Shown here one piece after another: positions 1 through 6,557 of a stretch of 8,237 bases of DNA. This DNA comes from Methyloceanibacter sp. (GTDB lineage Bacteria > Pseudomonadota > Alphaproteobacteria > Rhizobiales > Methyloligellaceae): the NCBI GenBank assembly GCA_022865725.1, contig JALHTP010000173.1, forward strand, positions 1-8,237, read 5' to 3'. The position numbers and the translations under genes are program-made. A model generated the notes under the pieces. That model was not told where the DNA came from. It was given only the letters and a program-made list of their open reading frames with translations, and did not search any database. Positions within the stretch are counted from its first letter, which is position 1. The number at the start of each line of letters is the position of its first letter.

Positions 1-1
1 C

Positions 2-1171
2 GGCCATAATATGTTCATGCATGCCGGCACGCTGATGCTGGCCAAGACGCCCAACGAGGTGATCGGCGTCATCGCCCATGAGAGCGGCCATATCGCCGGA
101 GGCCATCTCGCCCGGCTGCGGACGCAAGTCTCGAAGGCGAAATCGGCGGCGCTGATGCTCCAGCTGCTCGGCCTGGCCGCCATGGTGGCGGGCGCGGCGG
201 CCGGCTCCCCCGGGCTCGGACAGGCCGGTATGGGCGTGGCCTATGGAGGCCAGGACGCGGCGTTGCGCAACCTGCTCGCCTACCAACAGACCGAGGAATC
301 CTCCGCCGATCAGGCCGCGGTCACCTTCCTCAACGCCACCAAGCAATCGGGGCGCGGCATGCTCGAGAGCTTCGAGTACATGGCGAGCAAGCTGATCGGC
401 GTCCAGGGCATCAATCCCTACATGCAGAGCCATCCCATGCCGCAGCAGCGCCTGGTGCAGCTCAGGGAGCTGGTAACCTCGAGCCCCTATTACGGCAATG
501 TCGACCCGCCAGAGGTCCAGTTCAGGCACGATCTGATGAAGGCCAAGCTGTACGGTTTCCTGGATGAGCCGAAGACCGTGTTCAATCGCTATCCGGAGAC
601 CGATCAGAGCCTGCCCGCGCTCTATGCGAGAGCGATCGCGAGCTACCGCCAGTCCGGCATGAAGGTCGCCCAGCCGCGGATCGATGCGCTGATCGCCGCC
701 AAGCCCGATTGGCCCTATTTCTACGAGATCAAGGGCCAATTCCTGTTCGAGAGCGGCAACCCGGCGGCCGCGGTTCCCGCTCTGCGCGAGGCGGTGAGGC
801 TGAGCCCCGACGAGCCGCTGATCCGCGTCATGCTGGGTCAGGCGTTGCTCGGCGCCAACAATCCGAAGCTCGTCGACGAGGCGATCACCAATCTGCGCAC
901 GGCTCTTGCGCGGGAGGACTCGTCGGCCATGGGCTACCGCCAACTCGCCTCGGCCTATGCCCGCAAGGCCGAGGCGGTGAAAGCGGCAGGCGCCAAGAAG
1001 CAATATATGGCGCAAGCGGAGCTTGCATCGGCCGAAGCCTATTTCTATGAAGGGCAGCTCAAGCTTGCCAAACAGCAGGCCAAGCGCGCCAAAGTCGGCT
1101 TGATCGACGGCACCCCGAACTGGATCAGGGCCGACGACATTCTGGCGTTCGAAATCCCGCGATACAATTGA
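2..1171 (+). CDS. M48 family zinc metalloprotease with TPR-like C-terminus (5' truncated)
   Basis: Probably a periplasmic, BepA-like zinc protease that removes misfolded envelope proteins. The open frame runs to the left edge: codons for Gly-His-Asn precede the first ATG at 11, so that ATG is internal and the true start lies outside the window. 389 residues are visible. The zinc motif HESGH is at 77-91, inside the typical segment VIGVIAHESGHIAGGHL. A hydrophobic Ala/Leu/Gly-rich stretch follows (about 143-250). EESSADQAA at about 293-319 carries the ExxAD motif, whose Glu (296-298) should be the third zinc ligand. SHPMPQQRL at about 428-454 fits the conserved His-Pro region. From about 710 to the end, helical repeats such as YEIKGQFLFESGNPAAAV resemble TPRs, as in the BepA/YfgC group. 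The family call is firm; the cellular role is inferred from the family. Confidence 0.93.
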   Translation, partial: GHNMFMHAGTLMLAKTPNEVIGVIAHESGHIAGGHLARLRTQVSKAKSAALMLQLLGLAAMVAGAAAGSPGLGQAGMGVAYGGQDAALRNLLAYQQTEESSADQAAVTFLNATKQSGRGMLESFEYMASKLIGVQGINPYMQSHPMPQQRLVQLRELVTSSPYYGNVDPPEVQFRHDLMKAKLYGFLDEPKTVFNRYPETDQSLPALYARAIASYRQSGMKVAQPRIDALIAAKPDWPYFYEIKGQFLFESGNPAAAVPALREAVRLSPDEPLIRVMLGQALLGANNPKLVDEAITNLRTALAREDSSAMGYRQLASAYARKAEAVKAAGAKKQYMAQAELASAEAYFYEGQLKLAKQQAKRAKVGLIDGTPNWIRADDILAFEIPRYN

Positions 1172-1194
1172 TCTTAGCCCCCGGAGATCTCAGC

Positions 1195-1998
1195 ATGACC
1201 CTCAAGACTGGTCTCGCCACCGCGCTCGTGGCTGCCGTCGTGGCCGCCCTTGTGACCGCAGCCACCGTCCTCGTAATATGGCGCGCGGCGCCGGGAATGG
1301 TCGACGTCGCCTCGGCCGGGCTCGACGAGAAGAAGATCACCGACATGGTGCATAATTATCTCACCAAGAATCCCGAGCTCCTGGTCGAGATGACTAACGA
1401 GCTGGACAAGCGCCAAGCGGCCGAACAGGCCGCCAGTCAGCAAAAAATCATCGGCGAAAACGCGGACGCGCTGTTCCGCTCGCCACTCTCTTATACCGCC
1501 GGCAACGCCAATGGCGATGTGACCGTGGTCGAGTTCTTCGACTACAATTGCGGCTTCTGCAAGCGAGCGCTGCCCGAAGTCGTCAAGCTCATCGAGACCG
1601 ATGGCAAGGTGCGCGTCGTGCTCAAGGAGCTGCCGATCTTCGGCGAGGAGTCGGAAGCCGCCGCGAAGGCCGCGCTCGCCGCAGGCAAGCAGGGCAAATA
1701 TTTCGAGATGCACCAGAAGCTGTTCTTGGAGCCCGGCAAGGCCGACAAGGACAAAGCCCTGCGCGTCGCGGGCGAGCTCGGCCTCGACGTGCCACGGCTC
1801 GAAAAGGACATGGAGGACCCCTCGGTCAAGCAGGCGCTCGACGAGGCCAAGGAGCTTGCCCAGAAGCTCGGCCTGCAAGGCACGCCGCTTTATCTGATCG
1901 GCGATCGCGTGATCTCGGGCGCGCCCGACGACCTCTACGACCAGCTCACCGCAAAAGTCACCGAGGTGCGCGAGAAGGGCTGCAAGGTAACGTGCTGA
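1195..1998 (+). CDS. DsbA/Com1-family thiol:disulfide oxidoreductase, membrane-anchored
   Basis: Predicted periplasmic thioredoxin-fold oxidoreductase that makes or isomerises disulfides; 267 residues. Residues about 4-30 (LATALVAAVVAALVTAAT) form a signal anchor or signal peptide. Residues about 47-75 (ITDMVHNYLTKNPELLVEM) match the helical N-terminal extension common in Com1-like DsbA proteins. The thioredoxin domain starts near GDVTVVEFFDYNCGFCKRAL, with the active site CGFC at residues 119-122 (1549-1560). The cis-proline loop is GTPLYLIGD (Pro231). I chose ATG 1195 because GGAG at 1183-1186 is well spaced; a TTG at 1168 overlapping the upstream stop is open but has no such site. The gene lies 23 bases after the protease gene, suggesting a shared envelope-maintenance transcript. 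The protein ends in CKVTC, giving two extra Cys (263, 267) beyond the active-site pair. Family is sure; oxidase versus isomerase is undecided. Confidence 0.93.
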   Translation: MTLKTGLATALVAAVVAALVTAATVLVIWRAAPGMVDVASAGLDEKKITDMVHNYLTKNPELLVEMTNELDKRQAAEQAASQQKIIGENADALFRSPLSYTAGNANGDVTVVEFFDYNCGFCKRALPEVVKLIETDGKVRVVLKELPIFGEESEAAAKAALAAGKQGKYFEMHQKLFLEPGKADKDKALRVAGELGLDVPRLEKDMEDPSVKQALDEAKELAQKLGLQGTPLYLIGDRVISGAPDDLYDQLTAKVTEVREKGCKVTC

Positions 1999-2028
1999 GG
2001 CGTCCCGGCACGGGAAGAAGCGCCTTTT
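1999..2028 (+). terminator. Probable rho-independent terminator after the DsbA-like gene
   Basis: Immediately after the stop codon, GGCG (1999-2002) pairs with CGCC (2021-2024) and TCCCG (2003-2007) pairs with CGGGA (2011-2015) around a GCA loop. A five-base bulge (AGAAG) lies on the 3' side, and TTTT (2025-2028) follows directly. The bulge weakens the call. Confidence 0.5.
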
Positions 2029-2041
2029 GTTGCTCCGGTGA

Positions 2042-2070
2042 TTTTGCCGAACGGCAGAAAAGCTGATAAA
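2042..2070 (+). promoter_or_regulatory. Possible promoter and inverted repeat upstream of aroQ
   Basis: TGCCG (2045-2049) and CGGCA (2052-2056) form a hairpin with an AA loop, flanked by T and A runs. TTGCCG (2044-2049) could serve as a -35 and GATAAA (2065-2070) as a -10, with a short 15-base spacing. This is the least GC-rich part of the gap before aroQ, and a promoter is expected here if 1999-2028 terminates the upstream transcript. Weak evidence, read by eye only. Confidence 0.22.
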
Positions 2071-2096
2071 GGGGCCGGTTTCCTCTGCCGGGGCGA

Positions 2097-2114
2097 GCGC
2101 GCTTCGATGCGCGC
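2097..2114. repeat. GCGCGC hairpin in the aroQ leader
   Basis: GCGCGC at 2097-2102 and again at 2109-2114 can pair across the loop TTCGAT. Just after it, GGCATC occurs twice (2121-2126, 2131-2136), shortly before the aroQ ATG. GC-rich alternation arises easily in this genome, so function is uncertain. Confidence 0.3.
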
Positions 2115-2147
2115 GCGCCAGGCATCATCAGGCATCCTCTAGCCGCC

Positions 2148-2600
2148 ATGGCCAAACCGATCTACGTCTTGAACGGTCCCAATCTCAACCTGCTTGGGGC
2201 TCGGGAACCGGAGGTCTATGGCCGCGAGACGCTCGACGATCTGCGCGCAAGATGCGAGCGGAAAGCCGCGGCGCTAGGCTTTTCGCTGGAGTTTCGCCAG
2301 AGTAACCATGAGGGGGAGTTGGTGGCTTGGATCCAGGAGGCGAGAACGGACGGGGCCGGGCTGATCGTCAATGCCGGGGCCTTCACCCATACCTCGATCG
2401 CCATGCTGGATGCGCTGCTGGCTTGCTCCGTGCCCTCGGTCGAGGTGCATCTGTCGAATATCTTCGCCCGCGAGCCGTTCCGCCATCATTCTTATATTTC
2501 CAAGGCCGTGAGGGGTGTGATCTGCGGCTTCGGACCTATAGGCTACGAGCTTGCGATCGAGGCGCTGGCCGCGGCGATCGCTACGGCCAAATCCAAGTGA
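2148..2600 (+). CDS. aroQ: 3-dehydroquinate dehydratase, type II
   Basis: Cytosolic shikimate-pathway enzyme that dehydrates 3-dehydroquinate to 3-dehydroshikimate through an enolate intermediate; forms dodecamers in the known family. 150 residues, the usual type II length. Motifs in order: LNGPNLNLLG (8-17), REPEVYG with the expected catalytic Tyr24 and Arg19, FRQSNHEGE (49-57), NAGAFTHTS (75-83) with Asn75 and His81, EVHLSN (99-104) with the general acid His101, and REPFRHHSY (108-116) with Arg112. All key residues are present. The ATG at 2148 gives the standard N-terminus (AKPIYVLNGPN); no strong Shine-Dalgarno sequence is visible before it. It is the first gene of the aroQ-accB-accC-aat group, and the aroQ-accBC order is common in alphaproteobacteria. 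Confidence 0.98.
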   Translation: MAKPIYVLNGPNLNLLGAREPEVYGRETLDDLRARCERKAAALGFSLEFRQSNHEGELVAWIQEARTDGAGLIVNAGAFTHTSIAMLDALLACSVPSVEVHLSNIFAREPFRHHSYISKAVRGVICGFGPIGYELAIEALAAAIATAKSK

Positions 2601-2608
2601 TGGCGGAA

Positions 2609-2616
2609 AGGAGAGG
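2609..2616 (+). promoter_or_regulatory. Ribosome binding site that decides the accB start
   Basis: AGGAGAGG lies directly against an ATG at 2617, too close for normal initiation, but 9 bases before the in-frame ATG at 2626. This favours 2626 as the accB start, with 2617 as the less likely choice. Confidence 0.6.
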
Positions 2617-2625
2617 ATGCCGCCC

Positions 2626-3084
2626 ATGACGCAGCAAGGGGGCAGTTTCGACAAGGACCTCATCCGCGAGCTCGCGGCGCTCCTCGACGAGACCGGCCTG
2701 ACCGAGATCGAGATCGAGCACGAAGGGAAGCGGGTCAGGGTCGCGCGCGGAGGCGCCAAGGCCCTGTTTGCCGCCGATCTTGCCGAGCACGAGTCTCGCG
2801 ACGCCCCGCGGGGGCCGGCGCGGACGGACGAGTTCATCGTCCATCCCGGGACGGTGACCTCGCCGATGGTCGGCACGGCCTATCGCTCGGCCGAACCCGG
2901 CGCCCCGCCATTCGTCGAGATCGGCGCCAAGGTGACGGCCGGGCAGACGCTCCTCATTATCGAAGCCATGAAAACCATGAACCAGATCCCCTCCCCCCGC
3001 GCCGGCACCGTCATCGCCATCCTCATCGAGGACGGCCAGCCGGTCGAATATGGCGAGCCGCTGGCGGTGATCGAGCAACGCTAG
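2626..3084 (+). CDS. accB: Biotin carboxyl carrier protein of acetyl-CoA carboxylase
   Basis: Carries biotin between biotin carboxylase and carboxyltransferase in the first step of fatty acid synthesis. 152 residues, within the normal range. The N-terminal helical part (DLIRELAALLDETGLTEIEI, about 10-29) and the basic strand KRVRVARGG are typical. A fairly short charged linker (about 45-70) leads to the biotinyl/lipoyl domain, which opens with HPGTVTSPMVGTAY (73-86). The biotin acceptor is Lys116 in IIEAMKTMNQIPSP (codon 2971-2973). The domain closes with EDGQPVEYGEPLAVIE. The gene begins 25 bases after aroQ and ends 10 bases before its partner accC, so the two are almost surely co-transcribed. 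The main uncertainty is the exact start (2626 versus 2617). Confidence 0.97.
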   Translation: MTQQGGSFDKDLIRELAALLDETGLTEIEIEHEGKRVRVARGGAKALFAADLAEHESRDAPRGPARTDEFIVHPGTVTSPMVGTAYRSAEPGAPPFVEIGAKVTAGQTLLIIEAMKTMNQIPSPRAGTVIAILIEDGQPVEYGEPLAVIEQR

Positions 3085-3094
3085 CCAGGGCGAG

Positions 3095-4444
3095 ATGTTC
3101 GACAAGATCCTGATCGCCAACCGGGGAGAGATCGCGCTTCGCATCGAACGCGCCTGCAAGGAGCTCGGCGTCGCCACCGTCGCGGTGCATTCGACCGCCG
3201 ACGCCGACGCCATGCATGTGCGCCTTGCCGACGAGAGCGTGTGCATCGGCGCCGCCCCGTCCAAGGACAGCTATCTCAATATCCCGGCCATCGTGGCGGC
3301 TTGCGAGATCACCGGCGCGGATGCGGTGCATCCGGGCTACGGCTTCCTCGCCGAGAATGCCCGCTTCGCCGAGATCCTCGAGGAGCACGAAATCACCTTC
3401 ATCGGGCCGACCGCCGAGCATGTCAGGCTGATGGGGGACAAGATCAGGGCCAAGGAGGCCGCAATCGCGCTCGGCATTCCGGTGGTGCCGGGCTCAGGCC
3501 CGGTGACCGATTTCGAGGAGGCCAGGGCCTTCGCGCGCGATATCGGCTATCCGGTGCTGGTCAAGGCCGCGGCCGGCGGCGGCGGGCGGGGCATGAAGCT
3601 CGCGCTGTTCGAGAACGAGCTCGAGCCGGCGCTGATCACCGCGCGCAACGAGGCGAGAGCCGCTTTCGGCGACGACACGGTCTATCTGGAGAAATATCTC
3701 GCCCATCCGCGCCATATCGAGGTGCAGGTGCTGGCGGACGGTCAGGGCAACGCCATTCATCTCGGCGAGCGCGATTGCTCCCTGCAACGCCGCCACCAGA
3801 AGCTCTGGGAGGAAGCCCCCTCGCCCGCGCTGAACGCGAGCGAGCGCGTGCGTATCGGGGAGACCGTCGCCAAGGCGATGCGCGATCTCAACTATCGCGG
3901 CGTCGGCACGGTCGAGTTCCTTTACGAGGGGGGCGAATTCTCCTTCATCGAGATGAACACGCGCCTCCAGGTCGAGCACACCATCACCGAGATGATCACC
4001 GGGCTCGACCTCGTCATCGAGCAGATCAGGATCGCGGCCGGCGCGCCGCTGACGCTGCGCCAGGAGGACATCCGCTTCAACGGGCACTCCATCGAATGCC
4101 GCATCAACGCGGAGAACCCGGCGACTTTCCGGCCCTCGCCCGGGACCATCACCCATTTCCACCCGCCGGGAGGTCTCGGCGTCAGGGTCGATTCCGGTGC
4201 TTACGCCGGCTACACCATTCCCCCCTATTATGACAGTTTGATCGGCAAGCTCATCGTGCATGCCCGCACCCGCAACGAATGCCTGATGCGGCTCAAGCGC
4301 GCGCTGGGAGAGTTCGTCGTGGACGGCATCGAGACCACCATCCCCCTGTTCATCTCGCTCATCTCGGAGCCGGACATCGTCGACGGCAATTACGATATCC
4401 ATTGGCTCGAGAACCACCTCGCCAAGCCGGGTACGCGCGGATAG
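3095..4444 (+). CDS. accC: Biotin carboxylase subunit of acetyl-CoA carboxylase
   Basis: ATP-grasp enzyme that carboxylates the biotin on AccB with bicarbonate; 449 residues, the usual length. The N-terminal domain begins FDKILIANRGEIALRI. The ATP-binding part has Lys116 (GDKIRAKEA), Lys157, and the glycine-rich loop AAAGGGGRGMK (158-168). ERDCSLQRRHQKLWEEAPSP (225-244) and EFSFIEMNTRLQVEHTITE (281-299) hold the metal- and biotin-site residues, including Glu286, Arg290 and Glu294 (family correspondence to E. coli Glu288, Arg292, Glu296). The C-terminal domain includes GHSIECRINAENP (330-342). AGGGCGAG just before ATG 3095 is the ribosome site. The gene sits between accB (10-base gap) and aat (6-base gap). 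No missing key residue was seen. Confidence 0.99.
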   Translation: MFDKILIANRGEIALRIERACKELGVATVAVHSTADADAMHVRLADESVCIGAAPSKDSYLNIPAIVAACEITGADAVHPGYGFLAENARFAEILEEHEITFIGPTAEHVRLMGDKIRAKEAAIALGIPVVPGSGPVTDFEEARAFARDIGYPVLVKAAAGGGGRGMKLALFENELEPALITARNEARAAFGDDTVYLEKYLAHPRHIEVQVLADGQGNAIHLGERDCSLQRRHQKLWEEAPSPALNASERVRIGETVAKAMRDLNYRGVGTVEFLYEGGEFSFIEMNTRLQVEHTITEMITGLDLVIEQIRIAAGAPLTLRQEDIRFNGHSIECRINAENPATFRPSPGTITHFHPPGGLGVRVDSGAYAGYTIPPYYDSLIGKLIVHARTRNECLMRLKRALGEFVVDGIETTIPLFISLISEPDIVDGNYDIHWLENHLAKPGTRG

Positions 4445-4450
4445 ATCCTC

Positions 4451-5251
4451 ATGACCTCTATCGACGACGTCGTGATCGAGATCACCCCGCAGGTGCTGCT
4501 CAAAGCCTATGCTTGCGGCATCTTTCCCATGGCCGAGAGCGCGGAGGACAACGCGCTCTATTGGATCGAGCCCGAGCGGCGCGGCATCCTGCCGCTCGAT
4601 CGCGTGCATGTGCCGAAGCGCCTTGCCCGCACCATTCGCGGCGGCGGCTTCGAGGTCAAGATCGACCAGAACTTCGAGGCGGTGATCGAAGGCTGCGCGG
4701 CGCCCCGCTCAGGACGGCGTAGCACCTGGATTAACGGGCGCATCAGAAGCCTCTATCGCGAGCTGTTCGCGCTCGGCCATTGCCATACGATCGAGGTGTG
4801 GCAGGACGGCGCGCTGACCGGCGGGCTTTACGGCGTGCATCTCGGCCGCGCGTTTTTCGGCGAGAGCATGTTCTCTCGCGCCCGCGACGCGAGCAAGATC
4901 GCTCTCGTCTATCTCGTCGCCAGGCTCAAATATGGCGGCTTCACCCTGCTCGACACCCAGTTCGTCACCGGGCATCTCGCGCGCTTCGGCGCGATCGAGG
5001 TGAGCCGGGAAGAGTTTCAGCGATTCTTGGAGGCGGCGTTGGCTGGTGGCCTGGCCCAGGGCAACGGCTCGGCGGCGGGGGCTTCGGCCTCCGCGGGCGG
5101 CGGAGGCTCCGGCGCTGCTTCAGGGGCGGCGGCGGGCGCTGCCGGCGCTTCAGGGGGCGGCGCGTTCGCGCTGCTCCCGGAAGGCGCAGGGGCCGAGACG
5201 GTCTTGCAGCTGGTGAGCCAGACGTCGAAAACCGGGTGCTCGACGGCGTGA
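4451..5251 (+). CDS. aat: Leucyl/phenylalanyl-tRNA-protein transferase
   Basis: Transfers Leu or Phe from aminoacyl-tRNA to proteins with N-terminal Lys or Arg, marking them for ClpS/ClpAP degradation; cytosolic. 266 residues, longer than many family members. The conserved fold covers residues about 9-197: ITPQVLLKAYACGIFPMAES (11-30), YWIEPERRGILPLD, STWINGRIRSLY (91-102), GGLYGVHLGRAFFGESMFS (124-142), DASKIALVYLV, and GFTLLDTQFVTGHLARFGA (163-181). Asp168 and Gln170 align with the residues thought catalytic in E. coli Aat. After FLEAAL the protein continues for about 70 residues as a Gly/Ala/Ser-rich tail (200-238) plus FALLPEGAGAETVLQLVSQTSK. This tail is the antisense of the DUF2155 gene. 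No clear ribosome site precedes the ATG; 6 bases after accC suggests translational coupling. Confidence 0.96.
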   Translation: MTSIDDVVIEITPQVLLKAYACGIFPMAESAEDNALYWIEPERRGILPLDRVHVPKRLARTIRGGGFEVKIDQNFEAVIEGCAAPRSGRRSTWINGRIRSLYRELFALGHCHTIEVWQDGALTGGLYGVHLGRAFFGESMFSRARDASKIALVYLVARLKYGGFTLLDTQFVTGHLARFGAIEVSREEFQRFLEAALAGGLAQGNGSAAGASASAGGGGSGAASGAAAGAAGASGGGAFALLPEGAGAETVLQLVSQTSKTGCSTA

Positions 5252-5610
5252 AGGCCGGGGCTTTCGGCGAACATCCAACCGGTGAAGATGCGCTGCACCT
5301 CGCCGGTGAGCTTCACCTCGTCGACCTCGACGAAGGATGAGGTGTTGGGCGCCTCGGTCGGCGGGCGGCTGTCGCAGACCCTCGGCGTCACCTTGAGCGC
5401 GCCAAACGCCACCGTCTTGTTGATGGGTATCTCGAGATGGGAAATTCGTCCCGTCACCTTGTCGAGCGCGGCGAACACCGCGATTGGGTTCTTGACGACC
5501 TCCGCGTTGGCGAGGCTCAAGGAGACCCCCGAGGCCATGGCGAAGGCCGCCATAAACAGACCGATCGCGCCGCCCAGGCAGCCCTCGGGAACATTCATTC
5601 GTTGCATCAT
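5017..5610 (-). CDS. DUF2155 domain-containing secreted protein
   Basis: Function unknown; DUF2155 is a family I associate with alphaproteobacteria. With the start at 5610 it has 197 residues. A signal peptide is clear (GAIGLFMAAFAMASGVSLSLANA, about 14-36, likely cut after Ala36). The conserved domain covers about 42-136: AALDKVTGRISHLEIPIN, FGALKVTPRVCDSRPPTEAP, SSFVEVDE, RIFTGWMFAESPGLHAVEHP, then VFDVWLTSCK. Cys79 and Cys135 could form a disulfide, which would fit a periplasmic location. The last 60 residues are a Pro/Ala/Glu-rich tail, probably disordered. ATG 5610 is preceded by AAGGTG (minus strand, 5622-5617) with a 6-base spacer; the frame is open up to 5751, but that extension looks non-coding. 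The 3' end overlaps aat antiparallel by 235 bases. Family call firm, role unknown. Confidence 0.92.
   Translation of the reverse strand: MMQRMNVPEGCLGGAIGLFMAAFAMASGVSLSLANAEVVKNPIAVFAALDKVTGRISHLEIPINKTVAFGALKVTPRVCDSRPPTEAPNTSSFVEVDEVKLTGEVQRIFTGWMFAESPGLHAVEHPVFDVWLTSCKTVSAPAPSGSSANAPPPEAPAAPAAAPEAAPEPPPPAEAEAPAAEPLPWARPPANAASKNR
5101..5160. repeat. GC-rich low-complexity stretch with a 30-bp repeat inside the gene overlap
   Basis: GCTTCAGGGG occurs at 5117-5126 and again at 5147-5156, exactly 30 bases apart, each near GGCGCT and GGCGGC runs. On the plus strand it encodes the Gly/Ala/Ser tail of Aat; on the minus strand it encodes the Pro/Ala tail of the DUF2155 protein. A 30-base unit preserves both frames, as expected if slippage lengthened both tails together. 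Confidence 0.55.
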
Positions 5611-5665
5611 GCCGCACACCTTGTGAACGGGCCTCTCGCTATCGCTCCGGTGCGCTCCTTGCCGC

Positions 5666-5714
5666 GAGCACGATCTTTCCGGAAAACAGGTTCCCACTTT
5701 TCCGGATCGTGCTC
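5666..5714. repeat. 49-bp imperfect palindrome, Hyphomicrobiales-type intergenic repeat
   Basis: The outer arms are perfect: GAGCACGATC (5666-5675) and GATCGTGCTC (5705-5714). The inner arms CCGGAAAA (5679-5686) and TTTTCCGG (5698-5705) also pair, around ACAGGTTCCCA-like loop sequence. The wording (GGAAAACAGGTTCCCACTTT then TCCGGATCGTGCTC) matches, from memory, a very abundant intergenic palindrome in rhizobial-type genomes, similar in kind to RIME/BIME-like elements. It lies between the methyltransferase stop and the DUF2155 start. No T-run follows on either strand, so it is not a classic terminator. The rest of 5611-5768 shows only the DUF2155 ribosome site. Confidence 0.75.
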
Positions 5715-5768
5715 CAGCATCAATCAAACGCCTCGTCCATGATTTTGGCATTGGTGTGGCGGCTCGCG

Positions 5769-6557
5769 TCAGGCGCCGCGCTCAGCAAAGAAGCGCAGCC
5801 GGATATGGTCGGCGGTCCATACCCCTTTGGTGTCGCAAAGGGAGGGCCGCAACAGCTCGGTGACCTCACCCACCACCTTCGTCCGGTCCGGCTCGGGGAA
5901 CTGATCGAAGAAAGACCTGCCGAACGTCCTGAGCCAGCCTTCCATGCCGGTCCTGAGGGGTGTCGGGCGCGGCACCAGCTCAATCTCTCGGACCGTGAAG
6001 CCGCCGTCGGTCAGGCGACGGCCATATTCCTCCACGGTGGGAAAGAACCAGGGCGCGACCAGCGCGGAATCGCCGTTGCGGAGCGCGCCGATCGCACGCA
6101 TCGCCGTGCCGATGGCGGCGACATTGCCGTGGCCGCCAAGCTCGCCCACGAAGCGGCCGCGCGGGCGAAGCGCGCGATGGACGCCGGCGATCACCAGATA
6201 CGGCTTCCGCATCCAATGCAGCGCGGCATTGGAGAACACGGCATCGAACTCGGAGACGAAATCGAGCGCATGGCCGTCGACTCTACGGACATTGAGGCCT
6301 TTCATCCGCGCCACGGCGAGCAGCTCGTCGCTCAGATCGACGCCGAGAACGTCGGCGCCCGACGCCTTGATCTCGGCGGTGAGCGCGCCGTCGCCGCAGC
6401 CAAGATCGAGGACGCGCTCGCCTTGCTTGGCGCCGAGCATGCCGAACACGGGCCCGGCCAGCTCCTGCACGAAGCGGCCGTTCCGCGCATAGTCCGACGC
6501 CGACCAGCGCTGGACGGCCTTAGGCGGCGCGGTGTCGAGAACCGTCTCCGGAGTCAT
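5769..6557 (-). CDS. Class I SAM-dependent methyltransferase
   Basis: Predicted cytosolic methyltransferase of 262 residues; substrate unknown. Motif I is GERVLDLGCGDGALT (46-60), the acidic SAM-ribose residue is in LGVDLSDELLAVARMKG (71-87), and the post-motif region is FDAVFSNAALHWMRKP (104-119) followed by RALRPRGRFVGELGG. The SNAALHW signature and the C-terminal EGWLRTFG part recall the trans-aconitate methyltransferase (Tam)/NDUFAF5-like groups. The ATG at 6557-6555 overlaps the NDUFA12 stop TGA as ATGA, the classic sign of translational coupling; the same frame is open up to 6902, but that part is out-of-frame NDUFA12 sequence. Location beside a complex I subunit hints at a respiratory role, but that is inference. 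Confidence 0.93.
   Translation of the reverse strand: MTPETVLDTAPPKAVQRWSASDYARNGRFVQELAGPVFGMLGAKQGERVLDLGCGDGALTAEIKASGADVLGVDLSDELLAVARMKGLNVRRVDGHALDFVSEFDAVFSNAALHWMRKPYLVIAGVHRALRPRGRFVGELGGHGNVAAIGTAMRAIGALRNGDSALVAPWFFPTVEEYGRRLTDGGFTVREIELVPRPTPLRTGMEGWLRTFGRSFFDQFPEPDRTKVVGEVTELLRPSLCDTKGVWTADHIRLRFFAERGA

Noticed and set aside
1174..1878. 234-codon minus-strand frame opposite the DsbA-like gene
   Set aside because: Antisense shadow of a gene with intact active-site motifs; no family features of its own.
2971..2979. AccB biotin motif reads MKT rather than the textbook MKM/MKL
   Set aside because: I recall AMKTMN as common in rhizobial-type AccB proteins, so this is ordinary variation.
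3494..4609. Long open frame of 371 codons on the minus strand opposite accC and the start of aat
   Set aside because: It is the complement of clearly conserved accC; such antisense frames are expected at this GC content, and the translation shows no recognisable domain.
5611..5751. N-terminal extension of the DUF2155 frame to 5751
   Set aside because: It would be translated through the palindromic repeat and put 47 unrelated residues before a good signal peptide; AAGGTG favours 5610.
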